Shown piece after piece: positions 8,958-20,883 of a stretch of DNA of 64,000 nt. The notes under the pieces are model-generated. The model was given only the letters and a program-made list of their open reading frames with translations, searched no databases and was not told the DNA's origin. The position numbers and the translations under genes are program-made. Each line of letters starts with the position of its first letter. Position 1 is the first letter of the stretch. Origin of the DNA: Sporolactobacillus sp. THM7-4 (GTDB lineage: Bacteria; Bacillota; Bacilli; Bacillales; Sporolactobacillaceae); NCBI RefSeq assembly GCF_004153165.1, contig NZ_SEMD01000003.1:123499-187498 (forward strand), written 5' to 3'.

Positions 8958-10235
8958 GTAAACTGCCGATAGGATCGGCTCAACTGCCGATAGAAGCAGC
9001 TCAACTGCCGATAGGATCGGCTCAACTGCCGATAAAACCGGTTAACCTGCCGATAGAGCTGTCTAAACTGCCGATAGAGCTGGCTCAACTGCCGATAGAA
9101 GCGCCTCAACTGCCGATAGGAGCAGCTCAACTGCCGATAGAACGGGCTCAACTGCCGATAGAAGCGCCTCAACTGCCGATAGAGCTGTCTAAACTGCCGA
9201 TAGAAGCGCCTCAACTGCCGATAGAACGGGCTCAACTGCCGATAGAACGGGCTCAACTGCCGATAGGATCGGCTCAACTGCCGATAGAAGCAGCTCAACT
9301 GCCGATAGAGCTGGCTCAACTGCCGATAGAGCTGTCTAAACTGCCGATAGGATCGGCTCAACTGCCGATAGGAGCAGCTCAACTGCCGATAGAAGCAGCT
9401 CAACTGCCGATAAAAGCAGCTCAACTGCCGATAGGATCGGCTCAACTGCCGATAGGATCGGCTCAACTGCCGATAGGATCGGCTCAACTGCCGATAGAAG
9501 CAGCTCAACTGCCGATAGAAGCAGCTCAACTGCCGATAGAGCTGGCTCAACTGCCGATAGAGCTGGCTCAACTGCCGATAGGATCGGCTCAACTGCCGAT
9601 AGGAGCAGCTCAACTGCCGATAGAAGCAGCTCAACTGCCGATAAAAGCAGCTCAACTGCCGATAGAAGCAGCTCAACTGCCGATAGAGCTGGCTCAACTG
9701 CCGATAGAGCTTGCTCAACTGCCGATAGGATCGGCTCAACTGCCGATAGAAGCAGCTCAACTGCCGATAGAAGCAGCTCAACTGCCGATAGAAGCAGCTC
9801 AACTGCCGATAGAAGCAGCTCAACTGCCGATAGAAGCGCCTCAACTGCCGATAGGATCGGCTCAACTGCCGATAGAAGCAGCTCAACTGCCGATAGAGCT
9901 GGCTCAACTGCCGATAAAAGCAGCTCAACTGCCGATAGAGCTGGCTCAACTGCCGATAGGATCGGCTCAACTGCCGATAGGAGCAGCTCAACCTGCCGAT
10001 AGAAGCAGCTCAACCTGCCGATAGAAGCAGCTCAACTGCCGATAAAAGCAGCTCAACTGCCGATAGGATCGGCTCAACTGCCGGACGAAGCGGCTCAACT
10101 GCCGGACCAGCCGGCTCAACTGCCGGACGAGCCGGCTCAACTGCCGGACGAAGTCGCTCAACTGCCGATAGGATCGTCTAAACTGCCGATAGAGCCGGCT
10201 CAACTGCCAAACGAACCGCCTCAACCGCCGATGCC
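8958..10235. repeat. Long 21-bp tandem repeat array (type 1), about 60 units
   Basis: Begins at the base after the NERD stop codon. The constant 14-mer CTCAACTGCCGATA alternates with 7-mers drawn from a small set: GGATCGG, GAAGCAG, GGAGCAG, AAAGCAG, GAGCTGG, GAGCTGT, GAACGGG, GAAGCGC. From about 10080 the core changes to CTCAACTGCCGGA and the units decay toward the 3' end of pbpG. Long open frames on the minus strand encode YRQLS-type repeats, but two 22-bp units (about 9990-10020) shift the frame and no start signals exist, so I treat it as non-coding. Confidence 0.95.
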
Positions 10236-10354
10236 TCCGTTAAAATTCAAACGTGTGTGGCATCCGCCCGACTGACGGCAGGCTTAGCAGCAGGCTCCCT
10301 CATCAGGCATGAACTTTTCGCTCAAACCAATGAAAAGTTTACTCCTCTTCCTGT

Positions 10355-12415
10355 TTAACGCCACCAATGGAACAGCCAATGGAACAGGGAACGTTTCTTC
10401 AGATGTTTTTCTTCTTTTTTTTCAGGATGCTGGCCGGTCCCGCTGCAATAGGCGGTCGGTTCTGTGCCTTTGACAAAGTAAGTCGGACGTCCCGGACACT
10501 GATCGCTGGCACGAAGTCCGGTTTTGGGATCGACGCTGACACTGACGACGCCTTTTGGCGGTTTGAAACTGTTCCGAGGGGCGCCTTCAAGAGCAGATTC
10601 CATGAAATGCGCCCAGATTTTCTTGGCATAGCCGCTGTCCGGGTAGGTGCTGATGACCTCGCCTTTATCATATCCGACCCAGACAGCAGCGACAAGATCG
10701 GGCGTGAAGCCGGCCATCCAGCTGTCGGTCGATGTGGAGCCGGTCTTGGCAGCCATTTGATGGGTGAGCTCACCTGCAACGGTCGAACCGGTTACTTTGG
10801 TGTAACCGTTCAGCCGATGATCAAAAACACCGGTCATCATTTGCGATACGACAAATGATAGTTTAGGATTCAGGACCTGCTGTTTTTGCGGATGCCATGC
10901 GTAAAGGACTTGTCCTTTAGCATCAGTCACTTTTGTAATCAACTCCGGGCTGACTCTGGCTCCGTTATTAGCAAGCGTAGCATAACCTCGGGCGATCTCG
11001 AGAACACTGACTGGCTTTGAACCGAGAGCAAGGGAAGGAATCGCGGCCAGTGGGCTTGTAATGCCGGCGCGCCTCGCTGTAGAAACCAGTTTTTCCATTC
11101 CGATGGCAAGATGGGTTTTAACCGCAAAAATGTTGTCTGACAGCGCGAGAGCCTGGCTCATGGTAATCGGTCCACCTGCATAGTAACCGCCAAAGTTATT
11201 TGGGGTATAGGTTCCCCGGCCGTCATCAAATCTGAAAATGGTCGGCTGGCTTTTCAGCAGCGTGGCCGGTGTAAAGCCATTATCGAGTGCCGCATAATAA
11301 AGAAACGGCTTGAATACGGAACCGGGGGAACGCCTGGCGAGGACGGCCCGGTTAAAAGGACTTTTCTGGTAATCTCTTCCACCGACCATAGCTTCGATGC
11401 CGCCGGTACGTGGATTGACGGCAACAAGAGCCGTCTGGATCCCCGAATATGGCGGGATCGTTTTATTTACCCAGAATTCCGCGTCATGCTGAACTTTTGG
11501 ATTGAGTGTTGTCTGGATCCTGAGCCCTCCTGAGGCAAGTTCTTCCTGACTGAAGTGCAGCTTTTCAGTTAGTTCCCGCCAGACAGCATCCTGAAAATAC
11601 GGGGCGGTTCGCTGCTGCGTATCATGGCGATGGGCAAGAGCGAGCGGTGTTCGGTAAGCAGTGTCCGCTTGCCTGCTTGTAATAAACCCGCTTTTGACCA
11701 TGGCATGGAGTACGACACGCTGCCGTTCTTTTGCCCGGCTGTAGTCGAGCAGAGGAGAGTAGAGACTTGGACCGTTCGGAATTCCGGCAAGCATGCTCGA
11801 CTCGGCGAGTGTCAGATCTCCAGCCGGCTTATTGAAGTACGTTTTCGCAGCTGCCTCAATCCCGTAAGCCCCATGTCCGTAATAAATGGTATTCAAATAG
11901 CCTTCCAGGATGTCCTTCTTCGACTCGTTTATTTCGAGACGCATGGTGTAGAACACTTCGGCTGCTTTCCTGATCCAGGTTTTATCGTTTGAAAGAAAAA
12001 CGTTCTTTGCATACTGCATCGTAATGGTACTCGCGCCCTGAGCCTTGGAAAAACTGCCCACGTCTTTTATAACCGCACCGGCAATCCGGCGCAGGTCAAA
12101 ACCGCCGTGATAAAAGAAGCGGCGGTCTTCGATAGCAAGGGTAGCCTGCTTGACAGACGGGGAGATTTTTTCGATCTCAATCCACTGGCGGTTATCATCC
12201 CGCCATTTTCCGATTGCTTTTCCGTTCTTGTCATACAAAGCAGCCGGCATCGGTGCCGGAATGTCAAGCGGACCGGCGAGCCTCGCCATCATGGGGAGAC
12301 CCGCGAAAGACAGAAAAATCACGGAAAAAAGCATGATGCCGATTCGCAATGCCCATTTCGGCAAGAATTTTTTGCGCTTCCGTTGACTGATCCTGCTGTG
12401 TTTGTCCAGGCGCAT
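10355..12415 (-). CDS. pbpG: Bifunctional penicillin-binding protein (class A), PbpG/PBP2d type
   Basis: About 686 residues. It polymerises glycan strands and cross-links peptidoglycan outside the membrane. A short cytoplasmic basic segment and one transmembrane helix (about residues 22-45) are followed by the GT51 transglycosylase domain (catalytic Glu near 96 in EDRRFFYHGG; GASTITMQ). The transpeptidase domain has SVFK (near 366), SDN and KTGST motifs, all intact. In B. subtilis the orthologous pbpG (ywhE) is a forespore gene for cortex/germ-cell-wall synthesis, and a similar role is inferred. ATG 12415 follows GGGGG. The 3' end abuts the decayed end of the 21-bp array. Confidence 0.9.
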   Translation of the reverse strand: MRLDKHSRISQRKRKKFLPKWALRIGIMLFSVIFLSFAGLPMMARLAGPLDIPAPMPAALYDKNGKAIGKWRDDNRQWIEIEKISPSVKQATLAIEDRRFFYHGGFDLRRIAGAVIKDVGSFSKAQGASTITMQYAKNVFLSNDKTWIRKAAEVFYTMRLEINESKKDILEGYLNTIYYGHGAYGIEAAAKTYFNKPAGDLTLAESSMLAGIPNGPSLYSPLLDYSRAKERQRVVLHAMVKSGFITSRQADTAYRTPLALAHRHDTQQRTAPYFQDAVWRELTEKLHFSQEELASGGLRIQTTLNPKVQHDAEFWVNKTIPPYSGIQTALVAVNPRTGGIEAMVGGRDYQKSPFNRAVLARRSPGSVFKPFLYYAALDNGFTPATLLKSQPTIFRFDDGRGTYTPNNFGGYYAGGPITMSQALALSDNIFAVKTHLAIGMEKLVSTARRAGITSPLAAIPSLALGSKPVSVLEIARGYATLANNGARVSPELITKVTDAKGQVLYAWHPQKQQVLNPKLSFVVSQMMTGVFDHRLNGYTKVTGSTVAGELTHQMAAKTGSTSTDSWMAGFTPDLVAAVWVGYDKGEVISTYPDSGYAKKIWAHFMESALEGAPRNSFKPPKGVVSVSVDPKTGLRASDQCPGRPTYFVKGTEPTAYCSGTGQHPEKKEEKHLKKRSLFHWLFHWWR

Positions 12416-12504
12416 CAATAACCCCCCAATACAAAAAGCAGCGACGGGTCTCGTTCATTCGTGACATTGCCGCACTTTTCTACATTATGGTTTAAGAGGA
12501 CTTA

Positions 12505-12524
12505 TTTTAAACGTTCGTTTAAAA
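12505..12524. promoter_or_regulatory. 20-bp perfect palindrome upstream of pbpG, TetR-type operator candidate
   Basis: TTTTAAACG-TT-CGTTTAAAA is a 9-2-9 perfect inverted repeat, 90 bp upstream of the pbpG start. Its AAACG..CGTTT core resembles operators of TetR-family repressors. No regulator gene is adjacent. The following 300 bp up to ywiB hold no gene I can support. Confidence 0.4.
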
Positions 12525-12850
12525 GGCAGGTTTCGAGCATGACCAGCCGGACATGGCGGCATTTGTATCGGATCATCATCATTTTACTCATCCTGCAGAA
12601 CCCTGAGTGCCTGTGTTTATCTAATCGAAAAAGCGGTAACAATGACCGATTAATCGATCCGGACGGTACCGGATTGGCAAAAATCGGGGATTTTACTTTT
12701 TATTAATAAAACCAGAGAAAGTTACATAAAAAAACAGCCTGAACCTTGCCCGGCGGCAAGCATTATCATATAGTAGTATAAGAATGCATGTCTACGAAGA
12801 AAATTGCCCGGTAAACAGCAGGCTGCGAGTTACTTGACGGAGGTGAACGC

Positions 12851-13285
12851 ATGGAGACGTTTGATGTTGACATCTTGTTTACAAGCCGGATTGTGAACAT
12901 GGATCAGCCCGGCGCAAGCCAGATCACGCGATCGACGCTCCATGGCCGGATTGCCGAAGGGGCAGGCAGCCTTTATCTCATCTTCAGCGATACCGTAGAA
13001 GAGATAGGGGCAGTTGATTATACGATTAAAATTAACGGGGATGAAGCACTGATCCGCAGAACAGGCGCAGTCCCGATGAGACAGCCGTTATTTATCGGAA
13101 AACCGATGAACGGAACCTACGAGGGACCTTACGGGACAATGGCGACCGAAGCAACCGCTCAGAGGATCGAAGCAACCTGGGACCGAAAAATCGGTAGCGG
13201 GGCAGCGAGCCTCGTGTACGATATGACGCTGCAGGGCGAATACGTCGGGCAATGCAGACTGGATTACCGCTATACGGCTAAATAA
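12851..13285 (+). CDS. ywiB: YwiB, DUF1934 family protein
   Basis: 144 residues of the DUF1934 family, a small beta-barrel (lipocalin/calycin-like) cytosolic protein of unknown role, usually encoded just before argS, as here. Family marks include GSLYLIFSD, the YTIKINGDEALIRRTGAV strand pair and a C-terminal barrel strand, CRLDYRYTAK. ATG 12851 follows GGAGGTG. Between its stop and argS lie 400 bases holding the structured element and a separate argS promoter. Confidence 0.85.
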   Translation: METFDVDILFTSRIVNMDQPGASQITRSTLHGRIAEGAGSLYLIFSDTVEEIGAVDYTIKINGDEALIRRTGAVPMRQPLFIGKPMNGTYEGPYGTMATEATAQRIEATWDRKIGSGAASLVYDMTLQGEYVGQCRLDYRYTAK

Positions 13286-13295
13286 AGTGAAACTT

Positions 13296-13399
13296 CCATC
13301 AGCAGGGGTTTTCGGGCGCGCGGGATATGCTCGCAGACGGAGCGACAGGAGACCCACGTTTTAGCCTGCGTCATCCCTCTGCCTGTGGTTAATTGAGCC
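13296..13399 (+). ncRNA. Structured RNA-like element, copy A (upstream of argS)
   Basis: A 104-nt element with a second copy at 31481-31589. An outer helix CCATCAGCAGGGG / CCCTCTGCCTGTGG closes it. Inside are a GCGGG-ATATG-CTCGC hairpin, a conserved CGACAGGA and TCATC. A small hairpin, GGTT-AATTG-AGCC, follows. The shared block TTCGGGCGCGCGGGAT is identical in both copies, while the helices differ by paired changes. I do not recognise it as any known riboswitch or T-box. Confidence 0.6.
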
Positions 13400-13553
13400 T
13401 TACGGACATTTTGGGCAACCAATAAAACCCTAATCTATGGGAGTTGGAGTTGATCCCCAACCTGTCTTCATGGAAAATCTTACTGCCCGTTAAGGCGGGA
13501 TAAAGAAACCCTGGTAAAGCTCAGCCTCGCCTCCCTGCCCCGGTTGTGCGTAC

Positions 13554-13582
13554 TTGACTGACCGTTGCCCTTTTCTTAGATT
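13554..13582 (+). promoter_or_regulatory. Sigma-A-type promoter for argS
   Basis: TTGACT at 13554-13559, a 17-bp spacer and TAGATT at 13577-13582. The predicted start, about 13589, gives a short leader before ATG 13686. Element A at 13296-13399 lies upstream of this promoter and so would belong to a longer transcript from ywiB or from its own promoter. Confidence 0.6.
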
Positions 13583-13685
13583 GTCCGGCGTAGAGGCCGT
13601 CCCGACTCGCAGACTTATCAGGAAACAATGATTTGAAATTAACTGATATCTAACCGTTTTTGATAGAGACTTTGGAGGTAAAAAA

Positions 13686-15356
13686 ATGACGATTGTCGAA
13701 CAGGTCAAGCAACAATTAAAGGAAGAAATCAGACAGGCCGTGATCAGAGCCGGACTCGCTGAAGCCCGGCAGCTGCCGGATGTGGTACTTGAAGCGCCAA
13801 AAGAAAAGGCACATGGCGATTTTGCGACGAACATGGCCATGCAGCTGGCACGGATTGCAAAAAAAGCCCCCCGTAAGATTGCCGAAGAACTGGTCGATAG
13901 CTTCGACACGAAAAAAGGGCGGATCCGAAAGATTGAGATTGCCGGTCCGGGATTTATTAACTTTTTCCTGGATAATCAGTATCTCACTGATCTGATACCC
14001 GCAATTATTAATGCCGGCGATACGTACGGCGCCTCGGACAGCGGGGCCGGCAGAAAGGTACTGGTCGAATTTGTTTCAGCCAATCCGACAGGCAGTCTTC
14101 ACCTCGGTCATGCGCGAGGAGCAGCCGTCGGTGACACGCTTTGTAAGATATTGAATAAAGCCGGGTACAAAGCAAGCCCGGAATACTATATCAATGATGG
14201 CGGAAACCAAATTACGAACCTCGCCGTTTCAATCGAGGCCCGCTACCTTCAGGCACTCGGCAGGGACGCGGAGATTCCGGAGAACGGCTACCACGGCAAA
14301 GATATCATTGAACTTGCCGGACAGCTTGTTAAAGAGTACGGCGACTCGCTTTCTGAAAAACCCGATGAAGAACGGCTCCGCTTCTTCCGAAACTTCGGGG
14401 TTGACCACCTTATGCGCGGGATAAAAAAAGATCTGGCTGACTTCCGCGTCACGTTTGAACGCTGGTATTCGGAACGTTCGCTTTATGAAACAGATAAAAT
14501 CACAAATGTTCTCCATTTATTGAAAGAAAAAGGCGAAACATACGAACAGGACGGTGCGCTCTGGCTGAACACGTCGAAATATGGAGACGACAAGGATCGT
14601 GTTCTGATAAAATCTGACGGTTCCTATACTTATTTCACGCCGGATATTGCCTACCACAAGGATAAATTTGATCGGGGATATGAAGAACTGATCGATGTAC
14701 TCGGCGCCGATCATCATGGCTATGTGCCCCGAATGAAGGCGGCAATGCAATCGCTTGGTTATGATCCGCAGCAATTAAAAATACAGATTATTCAACTGGT
14801 CAACCTGTTTAAAAACGGTGAAAAAGTCAAAATGAGTAAGCGAACCGGAAAAGCTGTGACGATGCGGGAACTGATGGAAGATGTCGGCGTCGATGCTGCG
14901 CGTTACTTCTTTGCCATGCGCAGCTCCGACACGCATCTCGATTTTGACCTTGACCTCGCGATTTCCCGTTCAAACGAGAATCCGGTTTATTATGTTCAGT
15001 ATGCCCATGCCCGGATCTGCAGCATGCTGAAGCGGGCTGAAGCGTTCGATGATCAGGACACGGAAAATTTGGATCTGAGTCTTCTTTCCGGAGAAAAAGA
15101 AATCGAACTGCTGAAGAAGCTTGGTGAATTTCCGGCAGTCGTCGCGGAAAGCGCCCAGAACATGGCCATTCAGCACATTCCATCCTATTTGTTCGATCTG
15201 TCATCGAGTCTGCACAGTTTCTACAATGCGGAGAAGGTACTCGACGACGACAACCTGCCGCTCAGCAAGGCACGTGTCGCTTTGATGAAAGCTGTCCGCA
15301 TTACGCTGAAGAACGGCATGGATCTGATCGGTGTTCACGCCCCGGAAAAAATGTAA
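13686..15356 (+). CDS. argS: Arginyl-tRNA synthetase
   Basis: 556 residues, the usual length in Bacillus. It charges tRNA-Arg with arginine using ATP in the cytosol. The N-terminal Add-1 tRNA-binding domain (residues 1-100) precedes the class I core, with [13 protein letters not shown] (HIGH motif, residues about 135-147) and KMSKRTG (KMSK loop near 380). The anticodon-binding DALR domain ends the protein. ATG 13686 follows GGAGGT. Terminated by the hairpin at 15408-15438. Confidence 0.97.
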   Translation: MTIVEQVKQQLKEEIRQAVIRAGLAEARQLPDVVLEAPKEKAHGDFATNMAMQLARIAKKAPRKIAEELVDSFDTKKGRIRKIEIAGPGFINFFLDNQYLTDLIPAIINAGDTYGASDSGAGRKVLVEFVSANPTGSLHLGHARGAAVGDTLCKILNKAGYKASPEYYINDGGNQITNLAVSIEARYLQALGRDAEIPENGYHGKDIIELAGQLVKEYGDSLSEKPDEERLRFFRNFGVDHLMRGIKKDLADFRVTFERWYSERSLYETDKITNVLHLLKEKGETYEQDGALWLNTSKYGDDKDRVLIKSDGSYTYFTPDIAYHKDKFDRGYEELIDVLGADHHGYVPRMKAAMQSLGYDPQQLKIQIIQLVNLFKNGEKVKMSKRTGKAVTMRELMEDVGVDAARYFFAMRSSDTHLDFDLDLAISRSNENPVYYVQYAHARICSMLKRAEAFDDQDTENLDLSLLSGEKEIELLKKLGEFPAVVAESAQNMAIQHIPSYLFDLSSSLHSFYNAEKVLDDDNLPLSKARVALMKAVRITLKNGMDLIGVHAPEKM

Positions 15357-15407
15357 ATAATAAAGATCAGTAAACGAATGTCAGGATAGGGAGTACATTC
15401 AAAAACA

Positions 15408-15438
15408 AAAACGGCCTTTGAAAAAGGGCCGTTTTTTT
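15408..15438 (+). terminator. Terminator between argS and clsB (probably bidirectional)
   Basis: AAAACGGCC / GGCCGTTTT stem followed by seven T; the A-rich 5' side would also serve clsB on the minus strand. Confidence 0.8.
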
Positions 15439-15473
15439 AAACCGGTCTACGCCGGAGACAGGAAGTGTTGATG

Positions 15474-16685
15474 CTAAAGGAAAGGGCTCAGCCAGCCGGA
15501 ACAGATTGATTTCAATTTTTCAACAGGCGAGCGGCTTCTGATTTTCTTTTCGTCAATCGTAATCGAATGTTCGCGAATATCTTTATTCAGCGGGTCCATC
15601 ACTTCCCCGATCAGCTCCTGGTCTTCGGTGAAGCTGGATAACTCATCGTTCCAGAAGAAACTCCGTTGGTCGAAATTGGCGGTCCCAATGTAGCACAATT
15701 TTTGATCGACGACAAACAGTTTGGCATGATAAAAGCCTGGGTAAAAATGATAAACCCTGGCTCCTTTTTCAACAAGAGGCTGAAAGTACAGAAAAGACGC
15801 CGGTTTAACAAATGGATGGTCTCTTTTTATCGGCAACAGGATTTTTAAAGCGACTCCATTATTCAGACGGTCGATCAGCACGTGTAACAGGAGACGGCTC
15901 GGGATAAAATAAGGTGAAGCGATAACGATTGATTTTTGGGCGCTCCCGAGCTTCTCGGCAAAGACATCCTCGATTTGTTTTCCATTTGTCCCAAGCAGGG
16001 TCAGCCGGGCCGAACCTTTCACCGGCTCAGGGAAGTATTTTTTACCGTTAATCTTTTCTCCTGAAGCAAGGCACCAGTCATCAAGAAACAAATGTTGAAG
16101 ATCGCGTACGCTTTCTCCCTCTACTTTTAAGTGATTGTCATGCCAGGGTCCTCTTTCAGTCATCAGTCCAATGTATTCGCGACTGACATTAAAGCCACCG
16201 AAATAACCAATTTTTCCATCGATGACCGTGATTTTTCGATGGTTTCTCCGATTCAGATAGTAGAAAGTAAAGGGAAACCGCGGCCTGCCTGAAAAAGCAA
16301 CCCGGACTCCCGCCTGTTTCAGCTCCATCTGCTCTTTTCGAACACTGCTTCCATTGAAATAGTCGACAAGCAGTCGGACGGATACACCTTCACTTGCCTT
16401 CTTTTTTAATAAATTCAGCCAATCTTGTCCAACATGATCCGTCTTGAAAATAAAGAAGGACATATGAATGTGATGTTGAGCGTTTTCCATACTCTCTTTC
16501 ATCGCATTAAACAGATCCCGGCCGTTCGTAAAATAGGTAATCCGGTTTGAACCGGTTGCTGAAAGACCGTCTGGAGCAAGCGGATGCCTGACCCGGTATC
16601 CGATATAAATATCAAGCAGGACAGCAGCGAGGATGAGAATGATCAGACCTGGAATGATGGAAAGTGTGATAATTACTGCGTTCAT
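15474..16685 (-). CDS. clsB: Cardiolipin synthase-like phospholipase D protein (YwjE type)
   Basis: 403 residues, close to the 398 of B. subtilis ClsB (YwjE). It has one N-terminal membrane helix (residues 1-28), then two HKD phospholipase D motifs: HRKITVIDGKIGYFGG, and HAKLFVVDQKLCYIGTANFD. It would condense phosphatidylglycerol into cardiolipin at the membrane. ATG 16685 follows GGAGG. In B. subtilis ywjE also lies close to rpoE and pyrG, so this is a syntenic position. The paralogue YwiE (500 residues, two helices) is less likely because of length. Confidence 0.85.
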   Translation of the reverse strand: MNAVIITLSIIPGLIILILAAVLLDIYIGYRVRHPLAPDGLSATGSNRITYFTNGRDLFNAMKESMENAQHHIHMSFFIFKTDHVGQDWLNLLKKKASEGVSVRLLVDYFNGSSVRKEQMELKQAGVRVAFSGRPRFPFTFYYLNRRNHRKITVIDGKIGYFGGFNVSREYIGLMTERGPWHDNHLKVEGESVRDLQHLFLDDWCLASGEKINGKKYFPEPVKGSARLTLLGTNGKQIEDVFAEKLGSAQKSIVIASPYFIPSRLLLHVLIDRLNNGVALKILLPIKRDHPFVKPASFLYFQPLVEKGARVYHFYPGFYHAKLFVVDQKLCYIGTANFDQRSFFWNDELSSFTEDQELIGEVMDPLNKDIREHSITIDEKKIRSRSPVEKLKSICSGWLSPFL

Positions 16686-17259
16686 GGCGATTTTTCCTCC
16701 AATCAGATATTAAGGGGCACCGGGCTGAAAGAAAGAGCTGACAGCGGATGAACGGGTGCCTGCAGGCGGTCCCTCTTCTTATATACTCGGTCTCAATATC
16801 TTTTCCGGAACTCACACTACTAATATATCCCAATTTTCACCATCTATCGAAGAAATTTAATTCATTACAGTTAGAATAAACGACTGAAGATCACGTATAA
16901 GAACGTTTTTTTCTGGCAGACTTGATTTTAGGACAAAAACAGATTATTGTATTTAAAGAATGACCTTGCAATGAGTTTTGTTTTACCTGTTTCTATCGGC
17001 AAGAGAAGAGAAAGCGGCGGGGCCGTTTTTGTTTTTATTCCGCATAAATGGGTAAAAATACAGCGGGGCTTGCTTCGCCAGGTTTTCTTTATGAGATGCA
17101 GAGTCCCGGGGTACCTGAATAAAAGCAAACGCTTCACCGGTTTCTCTCTGATAACGCTGGATTTCCGGCCGGTCGGGAAAAATGTTTTTATGGACCGGGA
17201 TTCCTGCGGCAGGCGATGCCGCAACACTCATTGGAAAGAGGCTCAGGCGAAGGGAAAGG
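16686..17259. other. Intergenic region between divergent clsB and rpoE
   Basis: About 570 bp. It should hold both promoters, but I find no convincing -35/-10 pair. No gene supported; an open frame from 17182 that joins rpoE lacks a ribosome binding site. Confidence 0.4.
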
Positions 17260-17742
17260 ATGTTTCCATTGACAGAACACGCGATTGAAAAGTCAAAAGT
17301 CGATCAATTGTACGATATACTGGCGCAAAGCAAAGAACCGAAGTCGTTTTATGAAATGACGGATCAGATATTTAAAGACGACGAAATCAAAGCTGACGGA
17401 GGCGAGACACTGGCTCGTCTCTATACAACGCTGACGCTTGACGGACGGTTTCTGAGCATCGGCAGCAACCTCTGGGCGCTGCGCAAGTGGTATCCGATGG
17501 AGCAGAGGGAAGATGATGTCGCGAAGACTCTTGGAAAAAATATCTCGGAAAATCGAAGCAAGATTGCTGATGACGGATTTGACGACTATGATGACGTCGA
17601 TGATGATGAAGATATCGATGAAGATGATTATGGTGATGGTAGTGAAGAGGATGAAGATTCCGCGGATGATGAGGATACCTTTGACGATGACACAGTTCAG
17701 CAGATCAAAAAAAATATGGGCTTTAACGATGAAGAGGAATAA
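17260..17742 (+). CDS. rpoE: DNA-directed RNA polymerase delta subunit
   Basis: 160 residues. Delta binds RNA polymerase and raises promoter selectivity and recycling. The N-terminal HARE-HTH domain (residues 1-90) includes TLARLYTTLTLDGRFLSIGSNLWALRKWYP. The C-terminal 75 residues are a disordered, extremely acidic tail rich in D and E, as the family requires. ATG 17260 has GAAGGG five bases upstream; TTG 17269, eight bases after AAAGGA, is an equally plausible start. Followed by pyrG as in other Bacillales. Confidence 0.92.
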   Translation: MFPLTEHAIEKSKVDQLYDILAQSKEPKSFYEMTDQIFKDDEIKADGGETLARLYTTLTLDGRFLSIGSNLWALRKWYPMEQREDDVAKTLGKNISENRSKIADDGFDDYDDVDDDEDIDEDDYGDGSEEDEDSADDEDTFDDDTVQQIKKNMGFNDEEE

Positions 17743-17843
17743 TTTGTAATTTGTAGAAGAGAAATAAGTTTTAATGGAAAGATCCCTGGTTATTCTGGCT
17801 GTTGTCGGCCAATGAAAAGCCACAGGTTTTCCAAAAAGAGCTA

Positions 17844-17953
17844 TTGCTATGAAACGGCAAGTTTGTTAGAATTGCAATGGGCTATTAAGGTAACGGCAGC
17901 AATAAGGCAAAAGCAAGCCCTCCGCGCGGGAGTGGTACTGCTTTTGCTTTTTT
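17844..17953 (+). promoter_or_regulatory. pyrG promoter and CTP-sensitive reiterative-transcription attenuator
   Basis: TTGCTA (17844-17849), a 17-bp spacer and TAGAAT (17867-17872) place the start at 17879, where the transcript begins GGGC. A hairpin follows: GCAAAAGCA (17907-17915) pairs with TGCTTTTGC (17939-17947), the inner arm contains GCCCTCC, and TTTTTT ends at 17953. This is the arrangement known for Firmicute pyrG: at low CTP, extra G residues are added at the 5' end, and the poly-G pairs with the C/U-rich 5' arm to block termination. Confidence 0.75.
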
Positions 17954-18095
17954 GTGATTATTAAGGGTTAAATCAAAACCGGTCAGGACAGGTTGCCCCG
18001 AAGGATGTAAAGACGGTTTCAGGGCTTGGATGATTCCGGAAAAATAAGTTGCTTTTCGCAAGGGGACTTTTTAAACAACATCTAACAACATCTAA

Positions 18096-19718
<1,623 letters not shown>

Positions 19719-19729
19719 ATAAAAGGGGT

Positions 19730-19768
19730 AAAACCGGCTGAAAAGGAACATTCGCGGCCGGTTTTTTT
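19730..19768 (+). terminator. Terminator after pyrG
   Basis: AAAACCGGC / GCCGGTTTT stem with an 18-base loop, then TTTTTTT. Confidence 0.8.
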
Positions 19769-20058
19769 CTTAAATTTTTCCCCTTGAGTGATACTATTTT
19801 TCTGTCATTTTTCCTTCAACCCGTGATGGTTTTTTTTCGGTATCAAAGGTCTTACAAGAAACCGCCGGATTCAGGTGGCATTGGCGACGGCTCATCGAAA
19901 AGAGCGTGTTTTCACCATCCTGGAAAAAATTTGGGCCTGAGGCAGGGATAACCTGCCTGTTTATCGAATAGTCAAGATACAAAGGTTGCCGAAATTCTGG
20001 CTGGATCAGGGAAGATACGGGAAAAACATCGTTTAAAAGAGGAAAGAAGGAAAAGGCA

Positions 20059-20478
20059 TTGACAGAAAGTAAGACGATTGACAATGACTCGGGTACAATA
20101 TTAATTGTAGACGATCAGTACGGCATCCGTATCCTTCTCCAGGAAGTTTTACGAAAGGCAGGATATCAGACACTCCTTGCCGCAAACGGCCCGCAGGCCA
20201 TCGAACTGGTCAGTCGGGAAAAACCCCGGCTGGTCCTCCTTGACATGAAAATTCCGGGCATGGACGGACTTGAAATATTGAAAAAAATTAAGCGAATGCA
20301 GCCTGAGATGAAGGTTATGATTATGACGGCGTACGGAGAGCTGGAGATCATACAGCGTGCGATTAAAAACGGTGCACTGACTCATTTTTCCAAGCCGTTT
20401 GATATACAGGAACTGATTGATACGGTAAAAAAAGAAGTTCCTCTGAACGAAAATCTGAGTCACGAGGAGAAGGGATAG
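20059..20478 (+). CDS. spo0F: Sporulation initiation phosphotransferase Spo0F
   Basis: 139 residues forming a stand-alone receiver domain. It takes phosphate from sporulation kinases and passes it to Spo0B in the phosphorelay that activates Spo0A. TILIVDDQYGIRILL, LLDMKIPGMDGLEIL (phosphorylated Asp62), MTAYGELE and THFSKPFD (the conserved lysine) match B. subtilis Spo0F closely. The TTG at 20059 is the start, after AGAAGGAAAAGG. It follows pyrG as in B. subtilis, but fbaA and ywjH, normally next, are replaced by the gluconate operon on the other strand. Confidence 0.93.
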   Translation: MTESKTIDNDSGTILIVDDQYGIRILLQEVLRKAGYQTLLAANGPQAIELVSREKPRLVLLDMKIPGMDGLEILKKIKRMQPEMKVMIMTAYGELEIIQRAIKNGALTHFSKPFDIQELIDTVKKEVPLNENLSHEEKG

Positions 20479-20640
20479 AAGGTTGCCGGTTTCACCTGGA
20501 AAAGAGGCGAAAGATTTCTGTCCGTTTGGCGGCTATCACCCCCGGATCCGGATCAAAGACCGGCCGACGAAAGGATCGGCCAACTGGCCAACTGGCCGGA
20601 GAAAGGAAGACAATCGTTTCTGCTCACTTCTGTCATGATA

Positions 20641-20680
20641 AAATAAAATCCAAATGGAGGGGATGCCTTTCCATTTGGAT
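20641..20680 (-). terminator. Terminator of the gluconate operon (minus strand)
   Basis: ATCCAAATGGA / TCCATTTGGAT is a perfect 11-bp stem. On the minus strand it is followed by TTTATTTTAT, so it ends transcription coming from gntP. Confidence 0.75.
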
Positions 20681-20747
20681 AAATTAGCGGTGATTATGAC
20701 GGTACAAAAAGGGCAGTTCGCGTTGATACCAGTGATTCAGCCAGTCA

Positions 20748-20840
20748 GCGCGGATCATTCGACCCTCGCTGAAATAACCCGGCCTTTGTGCTGACCATCC
20801 GACCTTTAGCGCGATTTTTTCGGCCTTCGCGCAAAATAAG
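20748..20840. repeat. Short degenerate ~21-bp repeat near the 3' end of gntP
   Basis: Four to five units of 20-22 bp with pattern GC-GA--AT-CG-CCTT, starting near 20748, 20768, 20790, 20811 and 20831. It lies between the gntP stop and the terminator. It resembles a decayed array of the same architecture as the intact 21-bp arrays in this window. Confidence 0.45.
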
Positions 20841-20883
20841 TACTCTTTTCCATCTGACTCTTTGGCGAATGGATGAAACGGTA